DNA of 64,000 nucleotides from Paraspadella gotoi (Eukaryota; Chaetognatha): NCBI GenBank assembly GCA_051294375.1, contig CM119265.1, positions 650,912 to 714,911 of the forward strand, read 5' to 3'. Shown piece by piece: positions 50,602 to 61,930 of this stretch (position 1 is its first letter; each line of letters starts with the position of its first letter). The notes under the pieces were generated by a model. It saw only the letters and a program-made list of their open reading frames with translations, ran no database searches and was not told where the DNA came from. The position numbers and the translations under genes were made by a program.

Positions 50602-53600
50602 CTAAAAATGTTGCACTTGGTCAGCAAGTTACTGTGTCATCGATTTATCGTAAATACGAACCGAAGAAAGTCACTGATGGACGTTATTACCCAAAGTAAG
50701 TTTGTATCTGTTTGTGATATTCTAAAATTTTTGCTCAGCATTTTACTGCCTTCAACTACATTGTCTGGAAGACCAGGCGCCGCACAGTGCCCAATTTTAG
50801 GAAAAACCTCTTTTTTTTCCAAAAACAACTTTTCTCACAGATGTGATTTGAAAAAATGTATAAAAAATTTATTAATCAAAGAATTTGGCTCTTAAAAAAT
50901 TCTTGATTTTCATTAAACAACTCTTGATTTATAATTTTGTTATTTAAGAGAAATTGACCAAACCTAATATTTTTTTCTTATTGGTATTATAAATATAAGT
51001 TATACATTTGATAAATACAAAAGCATTTACTTAATCCTTTTTAAAGATTGCTAAGCTAATCAAAATACAAAAATCGCCCCCCAAAAAAGAATCAAAGTAT
51101 TATTTATAGAATATTGAATTCTTTTTTTTTAGTCGGATCTGCATATCAGCAGATCCCGACTTTATAATTCACTTTGTCGGTCCGTCGGTCCGCCCCCTCA
51201 ATATTGTTGGGCACTCACTTATATCATGTCAGAACATCCAATTATGATAAACTATGCAAAAAAAACGATGTCCGTCCGTCCGTCCGTCCGTCCCACCTTA
51301 GCAAAAAACACCAATTACTCGTGATTGGATGGATGGATTGAAATGAAATTTTGTGTGTGGGTAGGGAAGCGTGTGAATGAGCTGTATATGAAGTTTCGAC
51401 GGAATCGTCCAAGTGGAAATGAGTTTAAATGGAAAAAATAAAAAAATAAATTTCACTATTTGAACACCAATTACTCAAGAGTGGATGAGGGGATCGACTT
51501 GAAATTTTGTATTTGGGTAGGAAAGTGTGTGATTTAGCTGGAAATCAAGTTTCGATGGAATCGTTTGAGTGGAATTGAGTTTAAATGGAAAAAAACAAAA
51601 AACCTGTTTCACAAATTGATTATGCTTCTTTTTCCTTTTATATTAAATGTAAATGAAGGATGTATTAATAAATCAAATAATTAGTCAGTTAATTAATCAA
51701 TTAGTCTATTAATTAATCAATAATTAATTAATTAATAAATCAATGTCCATCCGTCCATCTTAGCAAAAAGCTCCAATAACTCGTGATTTGCTGGTTGGAT
51801 TGGAATGAAATTTTGTGTGTGGGTAGGACAGTGTGAGATGAAGCTGGATATAAAGTTTCGATGGAATCGTGCGATTGGAAATGAGTTTAAATGGATGGAA
51901 AAAACAAGGAAATATATTTCACTATTTTAAAACCAATTGCTCATGAGTAGATGGGGCGATTGACTTGAAATTTTTTATGTGGGTAGGAAAGTGTGTGATT
52001 AAAGCTGGAAATTAAGTTTCGATGGAATCGTTTGAGTGGAAATAAGTTTAAATGGAAAAAAACAAAAAACATGTTGCACTAATTGATTATGCTTCTTTTT
52101 CTTTTTATATTAAATGTAAATGCAAGATGTATTAATTACTCAAAAAATTAATCAGTTACTTAATCAATTAGTCAATTATTTAATCAATAATTAATTAATC
52201 AGTCAATTATTCAATAAAAACAAACATTTTGGATCAAAAATTAATCAAATTAATTAATTTAATAATTGATTAATTATTAATTAATTATTTATCAATAATT
52301 ATCGTGGGCAGATTCGACATTGTTTGCTCAAACTTTTTTTTTTACAAAGGTAAAAATATTTTATTTCAGCAAATACTTTGCAACATACCGCTGCTTCGTC
52401 ACAAACAAAGAGAAAGCCTGGATTAAAGTTTTACTTGACAGAAAATACAATGGTAACTAAATATTAAGGAACTCTTTACAGAAAAGCAAATAATGGCCAT
52501 CACGCATAAAACGAGTTAAAACGTTTACCGCGTTGGAATTCGCGATTTGAGTTATCTTTTCTTCATTTTATTATTTTTCCCTGAAACAATTTTTCATCTG
52601 CATACGGCGAATTCATGAGGATGAAAAGATCTTTCAACTGGTTACTGAAATTCATGAATGTCTCATGGTATGGCTCGCACGAAATTAGAACAGTCTTCTT
52701 GAAAATCCTTAGGAAAGCATTTTTAAACTGTTTTTACTTCTATTTTTTGGTTTATCTGTCTTTTTATCATAAATTCTAGATTCTCCGAATATTCTGATTA
52801 CTCTGGTTTGACGGCGGCAACTATACCTTATCAGGATGTTTGCTATGAAGAAGTTTTTTAGTCATTTTATGATCTGCCAAGAGTGCTAACTCTGTTGAGA
52901 GTCTCTCTTCTTTTCTTTCTCTCTCTCTCTCTCTTTCTCTCTGTGTGATTTTTACCCTACTCTCTCTTCCTCCTCTTATTCTTTCTTTCTTATCATATCA
53001 AAGCCTTAGTAATTAGAATTATATTTTTTTTTAAATTTCTAGAAAAAAATATAGAAAAAGATATCCTGAAAAAAAATATGAAATTTTTAAAAAATGATAA
53101 AGAATATTCCGAAATCTCTTTGTGTTTACTCGATTGCGAAAAAATTGACCCCGTTTTATGCGTGATGCATTAAGTTCTTAAATCGCTGGTTACCAACTAA
53201 AGAAGTAGCTTTTTTTTTAATTACATTACTAAATAACTAAGTAAATTACAAAAATTTGCTGAACAAACAAAAAACTTTCATATTCAAAACATAACACATT
53301 TTTTAATGTAGTCGGAAAAGTTCGAATCTACAATCGACAAGATGATGCAGACAATTGGGCTCGACTCTTTCCTTTTCCACGTTGAAGTTCTTGACGGTGA
53401 AAGGTTCACATCTGTGGTGAATCACGGATTGAGAAGACTTCATACACTCCACTGGTTGGGCGGTTGATGTTGATTGCTGGGCGAGCAATGGAATTGTAGG
53501 GGATTCCGTTAAAATTGTCAAAAATGATGTTAACTTCATAAATATTTGTGAGGTTGAAGTTTATCCATTGGAAGAAAAAGGCAAGTATTACATTTTTTAG

Positions 53601-54022
53601 CTGGATCTGCTGAAATCATGTCAGAAGATCAAATTATGTAAAAGTATGCAAAAAATCGATGTCCGTCCATCTGTCTGTTTATCCCACCTTACCAATTACT
53701 CATGAATGGAAGAGGCTATTTGCTTGAAATTTTGTTTGTAGGTAAAGAAGTGTGTGATTAGGCTGGAAATCAAGTTTTTTTAGTGAACATAATTAAAATG
53801 GACAAAACCAAAATAACATTTTAGTCAAATCTGCTTATCAGCAGATCCCGACTCTATAATTCATTTTTCGGTCCATCGGTCCGCCCCCTCAATCTTGTCG
53901 GGCATCACTTCTATCATGTCAGAACATCGAATTATTAAAAAAACGATGTCTGTGTGTCCGTCCATCTGTTTATCTGTCCGTACGTCCCACCTTAGCAAAT
54001 AACTCCAATTAATTCTTAATAC

Positions 54023-54059
<37 letters not shown>

Positions 54060-57000
54060 AATTCTTCTGAATAATAAAAAAAATGTCTTTCGATCTCAGT
54101 TCGTGAATGCTATAGAGATAAAAATGGGAACGACTACAGAGGATCCGTCTCCACATCAATCAATGGAAGGAAATGTATTAACTGGGAAAGAAATTCAGAT
54201 AATGAAAGATTCACTCCTTCAAAGTGAGAAATCCTAATATATGTAATGTAAAAGTGTAAATGTAAATGTGCAAAAGTTTAAAAGTAAAAGTTTAAAAGTT
54301 TAAAAGTTTAAAGGTTAAAGTTAAAGGTTTAAAGTTTAAAGGTTTAAAGGTTTAAAGGTTTAAAAGTTTAAAGGTTTAAAGGTTTAAAAGTTTAAAGGTT
54401 TAAAGTTTAAAAGTAAAAGTTTAAAAGTGTAAAAATGTAAAACAATGTAAAAGTCTCAAAATTATGACAACATTCACAAAAATCTTTCTTGTGCTTTCCT
54501 TTATGTCTTGTAGGACTAAGCTCTGACGAACAAAGCCAGAGGTTTTTTTTAATATATTCTTATACCGGCCAAGGTAGAATGATGGCAATATTGCTAATAT
54601 TAAGTTTCAAAAAAATCCGACCATAAATATAGAAAATATTAACCAAAATCTTCGGAAAATCCACCCCTTCTTTGGAAGATTTCCGCCATAGAAGATTTTT
54701 CCCGAATCTGACTCCCGGTTGAAAACTCTTAGAATTCCGATCGTTAGCTCCTCTTTTACTTTTACTTTAAATAAAATTTTCACCAAAATGGACTAATTCA
54801 CTTTCCCATGATCATATCAAAATAACCAAATAAAATGTAAAGAAAAATTTTGAGAGCCCTTCAGACACTTAGCCAGAGGATTTAAAAATTTGACGTCATT
54901 TGTTGAACAGATTCCTCAGTCACGTTGATATCGTTTTCAAGGAAAAAAAATCCCTTTCATTTCTATATAAAATCAGAGATAGAAAATTTTTCCATCCAGA
55001 AGCAGTCTATTAGTCTATTTGTTCTGGCTTGTTTGATATCATGATATCTTGTATGATTTGACAAGAGAAAAAAATGCGAGCCCTTCAGATGCAACAAGAT
55101 CGGAATCAAGTGTTTTTACATCGGTTTTTTACCATAATTTTTCCCAGGAACGTTTATATTGTTTGGTAGTAAGATTTGAACGAAAATCTCCATTGAAAAT
55201 ATCTTCCTTGATCTCTAAGAACGACGTCGGCTCCTATTTTTAAATTTGTCAGAACGTTTTACTTTTTTCCCCTATTTTTTTGACACGCTAAACGTTTCTC
55301 TGATTACGCAAAATGTCATGTAAGAAATAAAAAATTAATAGAATCAATAGCTAGTGTTATGTCTCAAACCTCGTTTAAAAATTCGATCGGGAATTAGGAT
55401 AACTAAGGCTTACCAATGGCATCCTCCACGCCGATTATTCTCTCAAATAATTTTTTTTTATTTAATACATTTGAAAGAGAAAAAAAGAAAATTCAGAATG
55501 CAGGTTGCAGAAAGCGTACAGATAATCTGGACATACTGACATGATTATCATGACCTTTTATGTCTCGTGAAATGGAGGCAGTAAAGAAACCTAAAAAATT
55601 CGATCATTAAATCAGTCAATGAACCCTTTCCAATGGGCTATTCCTCGAAATTCTTTTTCTTATTTAAATGGGTGATAAATAATAGAATTAAATTCTTTGT
55701 ATAAAGGTTGTTATATTTAAAAGAAAATATCAATACAATTTAACACAGTGATGTCTTGCTTTGTCAAATATGTCGTAAGCTATGTAATTTTTTAAAATTT
55801 TATTATGATAAACAAGCAGTGTGACAAGCTTTTTTTTTGAAGTTGAAGATAATGAAAAATGACGATATTTATTTCACAGACAAGAAGGTAGATGTCCAGA
55901 CTGTTTATATCAAGCTGAAAACATTTATGGAGGAGAGAAAATTTAATAGTAATCAAAATTTAATTCAGTCTTTCCTTTTTCAAATTTCAAAAGGAAAATA
56001 AAAAATTTCACCTAAAATCATACATACTTTCAGAATAAAAAAGTAGAAAAAAGCAAAATTTTTCTTAAAATTCATAAAAAAGTTTGAAAAAAAACAATGT
56101 GGGAAAAAACATTTTAAACTTTTCTCAGATCTCCATTTGAAGGTCTTGAAGGAAACCAATGCAGGAACCCAAACAAAAGGCCTTCTGGTCTTTGGTGTTA
56201 CGTTGACAGAGAAGTATGGGATGAATGCCATATTGAACGTTGCTCAGGTAATAAAAATCTTGAACTAATTGTTTTGTTATGCATATTGTATATGCCTGAG
56301 CAATCAGAATGTCAAAAGCCTTTTCATAACCAAAATGACAGCCTTTTTCATTTTATAGTTTTTCTAGTTAAAATTTAGAGAAAAAAAATTTGAAAAGTAC
56401 AATGATCTTGTAAGATCCTGCTACCCCACTAAACCTTGAAATATATTAATAAGAATTTTTTTCAAGCTCCCAAGACATTATACTAACTAATGAATATGAA
56501 AGAAATTTAAAATATTTGACTCAATTTTGTTTGCATGAGTTTAAAATAGAACTATCAAATAAGAGGGGAGAAATGTCGCAATAAAGCTACTGGAAAGCAA
56601 GTTCACCAGTTTTTATGATGTAAAATATCAATTTGCTTTATAGGAACATAACTGTCAGGGATTTTTTAACTAATAAATTGAACGAATATTAATCACATTC
56701 AGTTAGTGAACTTTACTCTTTTTTACTACTCTTTTCATTTCACTCCCATTTGAAATCAGTATAGGTATTGACAAATGATTAAGTAAAATTATTAAAAAAT
56801 TTTAAAAATAAATAGAAATGTTTTATTTTTGAAACAACTTTATACATATACATCCTATACTTTGCCATAATTTTTCAATCTTTTTTACCGAGTTTAGCAC
56901 TATTGAACAGATTATGCCCCGATCATGTCTAAATTTTTTACCAACTTTTTTAAAATTTAATTGCTAGAAACTCTAAAAAAACCGAAAAAATTGTTCTTTG

Positions 57001-57389
57001 GACAAAATTTTTATGATGTAGTCCGTAAAATCAATTGTTACCAGTCTCATCTTCATTTTTGATGGCTTCTCATGAAATTTGTCATTTTGGAAATGCAACA
57101 GGCAACATATATGAGCAGTTTCGATTGCCTGGGAATTATCATCTCACAGTTTGAGATTAATGATAATTAAAAATTATTTCTATTATACAGGTTAATTCTG
57201 ACATTGTTCTGATTCTTTTTTTCATTGCATTTGAAATAAAAAAGCATAAAATAAGTTTACTATTGTTGACAAAAACGACGTTTTTATTAAATTAATTGTT
57301 TCGGCGACGACGACGGTTTCGTCGCCACGGGGTTGACCCCAGCTGGCCACTATGTTTGGTGGTCGCAAGGGAAACCGGCTACTGACTGA

Positions 57390-57431
<42 letters not shown>

Positions 57432-58234
57432 TTCTTAGCCGGTACCCAGTTTCTCGAGTTAGTCTCATCTCAATATCTTGTACATACAATGTCTTTCCGT
57501 TTCCTTCTGTTATTTAACCTGCTAATAAAATATTATGTACCTGTCGGTAACGTGACCTGTGGCCCTCAAAGATGTTAAATAGATAGCTAAGTGGTACATG
57601 TTTGACTAGTCTGTTTTCGAAGTTACCTGAAATGATTGTAAATTGAAGGAGTTGATTTTACTTAAAAGTAACAGGAGAAATAAAAACGTTTCTTAATCCT
57701 TTGAGATCTAAAAATGAAATACACTAAAATCTCGGCCTCCCTCTCGTCTCTCTTCCTTTGTTTATTCTACTTAGACAAAATGTTTACAAAATAGGCGCCG
57801 AGTTCCTAGGAATCTATGAAATATTAAACTTTGGAACTTACAGAATTAAGAGAGACAAAATTTGAAAGAACGATAATTACTAAATTGGAAGCTAATCAAA
57901 AAATTACTAACATACCCCTACACCTTCATCAATGTTTAAATCGAATGTGATTGATGAAGGCTAACATATGATAGCCAAAATATTTAATAAAAACGTTGTT
58001 GTTCTAAAATCTAAACAATAATAAACTTATTTTACATTTTATAAGGTTTATTCATTTATTAAAAGTAGTTTTAATAAAATAACATAAAATTAAAAATATT
58101 TTTGTGTCTATTTTTAAATTTTTTAATTGACCTATTATTTCAGTCGAAAACGTTGCACTCGGCCAATCAGTTACATCATCGAGTTACAGTAGTTTATACA
58201 AACCAGAAAAAATCACTGATGGACTCTATTACAA
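50602..58234 (+). CDS. F-type lectin, kringle and second F-type lectin exons (3' part of the MACPF gene, or separate gene)
   Basis: Exons: 50602-50695 (NVALGQQVT...KVTDGRYY), 52370-52452 (KAWIKVLLD), 53312-53580 (VRIYNRQDDADNWARLF ... CEVEVYPLEE), 54100-54223 and 56129-56247 (one kringle: CYRDKNGNDYRG, then CRNPNKRPSGLWCY and WDECHIERC), and 58144-58234 (NVALGQSVT...KITDGLYY, start of a second F-lectin). Phases run 1-2, 2-1, 1-1, 1-2, 2-1, 1-2. F-type lectins bind fucose and kringles bind proteins, so the product looks like a secreted recognition protein. The exon 53312-53580 is out of frame in at least three places as given, and its 5' splice site is GC (53581). The incoming phase 1 matches the last EGF exon at 39264. 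The next lectin exon is not seen before 64000. Confidence 0.75.
51130..52345 (-). repeat. TGTCGGATCTGC repeat, longest copy (reverse), with internal duplication
   Basis: Starts with agtcggatctgc at 51131 and ends cgacattgtttgctcaaact. The block caattactc...aaattttgtgtgtgggtagg...gagtttaaatgg is repeated four times, so the extra length comes from internal duplication. Confidence 0.75.
53597..54010 (-). repeat. TGTCGGATCTGC repeat, two 3'-end fragments
   Basis: 53597-53800 and 53822-54010 each begin with the gatctgct hairpin region. They are followed by a (TAA)n run at 54018-54060. Confidence 0.65.
54236..54450 (+). repeat. Short-period tandem repeat (AAAGGTTT / AAAAGTTT)n
   Basis: Units of 8-9 bp in the intron between the two kringle exons. 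The rest of this intron (54450-56128) shows no gene. Confidence 0.9.
57270..57480. repeat. Hairpin-rich repeat with (CT)n array
   Basis: On the minus strand, GGCGACGA...TCGTCGCC forms an 8-bp stem followed by GAAAC and AATTTAATAAAAACGTCGTT, resembling motif D. A (CT)n array occupies 57391-57435. Confidence 0.5.
57945..58015 (+). ncRNA. Hammerhead-like motif D, degenerate
   Basis: TTGATGA, stem GGCT...AGCC, then AAAAT, followed by AATAAAAACGTTGTTGTTCT, parallel to copy C. The GAAA box is lost. Confidence 0.3.
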
Positions 58235-58734
58235 GTAAGATGGAATTTGGGCTTAAACTCTAAAATCTGCATTTTAACCAGGTAAAGATTTTCCTGCCTC
58301 TCATTTAAATATTCAACTATGTCCATTCAACATGAACAATTTTCTATGAAATTGGTACAACCAATATAAAATTATAAAAAAAGGGAGAGAGTCTAGTAGG
58401 AGAAGAGAGAAAGGTGAACTGAATCTCGTGAACGCGGCCCCGAATCCCTGGGAGGAGGATGAAGAGGAGGTGAATGAGAAGGAGGGGGTAATAGACCCGC
58501 GTCTGTCTATCACCTTATATACTGTCATTTATTTACTTCATTATCCATGAAGTGGTATGTTTCAAAAAATGTTTTAATTGTATGACAGGACCACTTCCTT
58601 AAGTATTAATCAGATCAGGGAGAACTATATTGTACTCCACACTAGCATCAAAATACAAGGAAATTAGTACAACCAATATAAAATTCTCCATTTCAGTATA
58701 TTAATATTTAGAGAAAACAAAGTGTTTTGTATTT

Positions 58735-58806
58735 GTTACAACGATTTATTTTAATAGACGGACATGTTTCGACTCTTTGGGCTCGAGTCTTCATCAGCAT
58801 TTGAAA
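58735..58806 (-). ncRNA. Hammerhead-ribozyme-like motif E, intact core
   Basis: On the minus strand: CTGATGA (58797-58791), A, stem II GACTC...GAGTC, GAAAC, then ATGTC. GAAACATGTC gives a self-complementary ACATGT, so stem III would be two pairs alone or a six-base duplex in a dimer, as in the minimal hammerheads described from Penelope-like elements. The extra A before stem II departs from the canonical core. Confidence 0.5.
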
Positions 58807-58859
58807 TTCACAAACTTTTCAATTGTTTACATTGACTTTGGAGAGAAAGAAAGAAGGAG

Positions 58860-58865
58860 AGAGTG

Positions 58866-58921
<56 letters not shown>
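58860..58921. repeat. (GA)n microsatellite
   Basis: About 60 bp of pure GA. Open frames across it are artefacts. Confidence 0.95.
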
Positions 58922-58926
<5 letters not shown>

Positions 58927-59329
58927 CCAACAAAGAATTGAGTAAAGGACAGTGGTCAGATGTGAGGACAGGTGAAAGTGAGGGAAGGGAAGGAGAGTAA
59001 GTAAATGTGAAATTTGGTGAAAAGAGAGAGAGAGAGAGACAAAAATTAATACATTTGGTAATGTACAACAGTGAAAAAAAAATCAAAGTCAGGGGCAAGA
59101 TAGCTTATTTATTAAATGAATGGATAATTTTATATTGGTTGTACCAATTCATAAAAAAAAAAAAATAAACTAAAGTTAATAACAAAGATTAATAAATAAT
59201 TGTTTGTGAGACGAGAATCTCGCTTAAAAAAAAATTCAACATTTTTCTAATAGAGAATTCCGTTCAAATCTGACTACCCAAATTGCAAACGCGTTTGCCA
59301 GAAATTCGGTTAAAAAACACTTGTAAAAA

Positions 59330-59625
59330 CACACGATTCTGAGAGCGTTACATCTGAAGAGCTTGTCCTATTCGTTTTATGGCATTTGATAAAGGATTTA
59401 ATATCAAACAAGCCAGGGGAAATGCACTACTCATCTCCGGAGAATTTTCAAACCTCATTTTTACTAAAGAAATGAAAGGGAAAGTTTACAAACTTAAAGT
59501 TGCAAACGGGATTGCTATATGTTCCTGTTACATGGGCGACTTCGAATTTCGCGATTCTGATAGCTTTGTGTCTGAAGAGCTTGTCCTATTTTTCTTTTTT
59601 CATTTTATAATGATTTTGACATAAA
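59330..59625 (+). other. Unassigned segment with duplicated 30-bp motif and an 81-codon frame
   Basis: The motif gaagagcttgtcctatt occurs near 59356 and 59574, each after gattctga(g/t)agc. The frame 59379-59624 (MAFDKGFNIKQARGN...) has no recognised domain. It could be part of a repeat or a small gene; the evidence is weak. Confidence 0.25.
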
Positions 59626-60640
59626 ATGATCAGGTTTAAATGAAATAGTCCGATTTGAATCGCGAAATTTTTATTTAAAAAGAAATTAAAAGGAAGGTTG
59701 AGAAAAAAACTGATTTTTCCTAATATCTTTTGAAGGAATAAAGATAAAGGGATGGCAATAGTACCAAAATAAAGCCATAATCATAGGGCACATACAAGAT
59801 ACAATTTTAGAATTACTTATGCTAAAACCTCCTTACAGGGTGAGTGTCAAACTAAGTCAAAATTATAATGAATTTTAAAACTAATGACACCCCATAAGAA
59901 TAAATAAAAATTTAATTCTTTTTAATGATTCTGAGAGAAAAAAGGCTAAATTGTATTCTAGTAAAACTTTAAAGTTTTTTGGATAAAGAAAATGTGAATT
60001 TTTTGTCACTTAAATATTTGCTTGTCTGATTTTACAAGCATGCTTACAAAATTCTACAAAATATTATTTACCCCATCACAGCCTAAGTATTTATCCTTCT
60101 TTTTCACCAGCAAAAAGAGAACAGGGATGTTTACTGAAAGGAGCCGAAAGCCATTCAACTTCTTCACTTTGATATTATTTTTCAATAATAAAATAAGCGA
60201 ATTTTTTAATTATTTAACTCTTACAGGCTTCATAAGATATTACACTTTCATAATATCCCAATATTAATGTAATTTATTATATTTTTTACCAAGAAATAAT
60301 AAAATAACAGAAAGTTGTGGATTCCGTTCGCTCGATTTAAGAAAAAAAAATTAACTAGCGGAATTATAAGTTTGTAAGAGGAAATCAGAATCGGCGAAAA
60401 TCTTAAAAGGCGAGAATGTTGAAAAAAAGGGGTGGAATTTTGATGGGTTTCCTAAGATTTCTCGACAATGTGAGGTCCTATTAAAGCGAAACTTGAGATT
60501 TACAATATTCCCGTCATTCCACATCTATCGATATAAAAATATAAGAAAAAAGTCACTGGCTTCTTTTTCTATAGCGGCTTCCTAGTTTGTGAAAATTGGA
60601 GATTTTGAATTAATGAAAAATTGAAGATTTGAAAAGGAAG
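59626..60640. other. Unassigned AT-rich sequence
   Basis: No supported gene, and no continuation of the second F-lectin domain was found. Confidence 0.4.
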
Positions 60641-61930
60641 AATAAGTTATGAGGGATAGATAAGATAAAGATAAGGGAAAAATAAGGTGAGAAAGAGCTC
60701 AAAATGAGCTGGCCCCACCCTGGCAGGGCAAATGAAGGGCGCTAACAATGAGCTCGGGTCCTTGGCTTGTAATGAGTTGAGAGGATATTGTGGCGGAGTG
60801 GGAGAGGTTGGGATCTGGCAAGGATCCTGCTGGAAATATGCCAAGCGCCACTTGAATATCTCTCTGACCTGATAAGCCTGCCGAGAGCCCTTCTCTCACC
60901 TGACGGTGAGGCGGGCAGTTGTCTGTTCTGGCCTGTTTAGAAACAGGAGATACAGACTCCCTTCCCTCCTCCTGCAGCTGTCGCTTTGGGCGGCGCTCAG
61001 TATGAGAAGAGTCGTACCAAGTTGCTGTAGGGTTGGGAGAGGCATTGGACGTCCATTGCCTGCTAGGAGGTCTCCGCCTGAACCATTGAGTGAGGACAGG
61101 GGAATCACCGTGCGGTTGAGGTGGCGTTGGGTGCTCCACCACAGTTTTGATTAGTGAATCATAGCTTGGAGGGAGTTTGAATCGTCCTCCATCACGGTTC
61201 AAAGAGGGCTCGAGCGCTTTGATGTAAATCGCCTCTCTAATACTTCTTGAGAACCAGTTTTGGTCATGGGACGGCACAAGACAGTCTTCCTCTCTAAACA
61301 GATGGTCCATATTCGTTGCATGCTCTGCAATTGCCGAAAGGAAAAACCCTCCTGAATCGCGATAGGGCTTGACGTGCTGCTTGAACCGATCTGAAACAGA
61401 TTTGCCTGTCTTGCCCACATATGCTGCTGTACAGGCTTGGTTGCCCGCCCCTGCACAGGCCGCCCAATAGACGGCTCCTGATGTTTTCGGTCTCGGGATT
61501 TTGCCTTTCGGTTTCACCAAATGCTCACGTAGATAGTCGGGGGTCGTCACTGAAGTGGAGATCCCCTGCTTTGCTAGCACCCGCACCAATGATTCAGTGA
61601 TCCCCTGGTGGTAGGGGAGGGACAAGTGACCCACGTTCTTGAGACGCTTCTGCTTATCTTCCAGTTGTGCTGTGGTGGGCAAGGTCGGTCCTTCAGCAGC
61701 AAGGCCTCGTTCTTCCTCCTGGGGGGCGGAGGTTTAACCTACGTTAGCAGCTACTTGGACAGCCCCTTGGTGGCCACTGTCCTCAGCCAGATTCTGCCGG
61801 AACCTCGCCCTTTCATAAGCCCACAGAGGGTAACTATTGATCGCCAGAGCTCTTTTGATGTGCTCAAGTTCGGCGGCCTGAAGCTCGGGGGTCGACGGAA
61901 TCAGAATCGCCCTTCTGGTAATGCTTACCT
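60640..61930 (-). mobile_element. Penelope-like element copy 5 with intact 327-codon GIY-YIG/C-terminal frame
   Basis: The open frame 61682-60699 starts in the linker after the RT thumb (LEDKQKRLKNVGHLSLPYHQ) and carries the GIY-YIG nuclease: AVYWAACAG, AAYVGKTGKSVSDRFKQH with the conserved Arg, a downstream His (AEHATNMDHLF) and a Pro/Arg-rich tail. RT-end sequence continues, frame-broken, to about 61930. The catalytic RT core is missing, so it is a 5'-truncated copy. Confidence 0.85.

Noticed and set aside
53303-53539. Minus-strand 78-codon frame
   Set aside because: Shadow of the frameshifted F-lectin exon on the plus strand.
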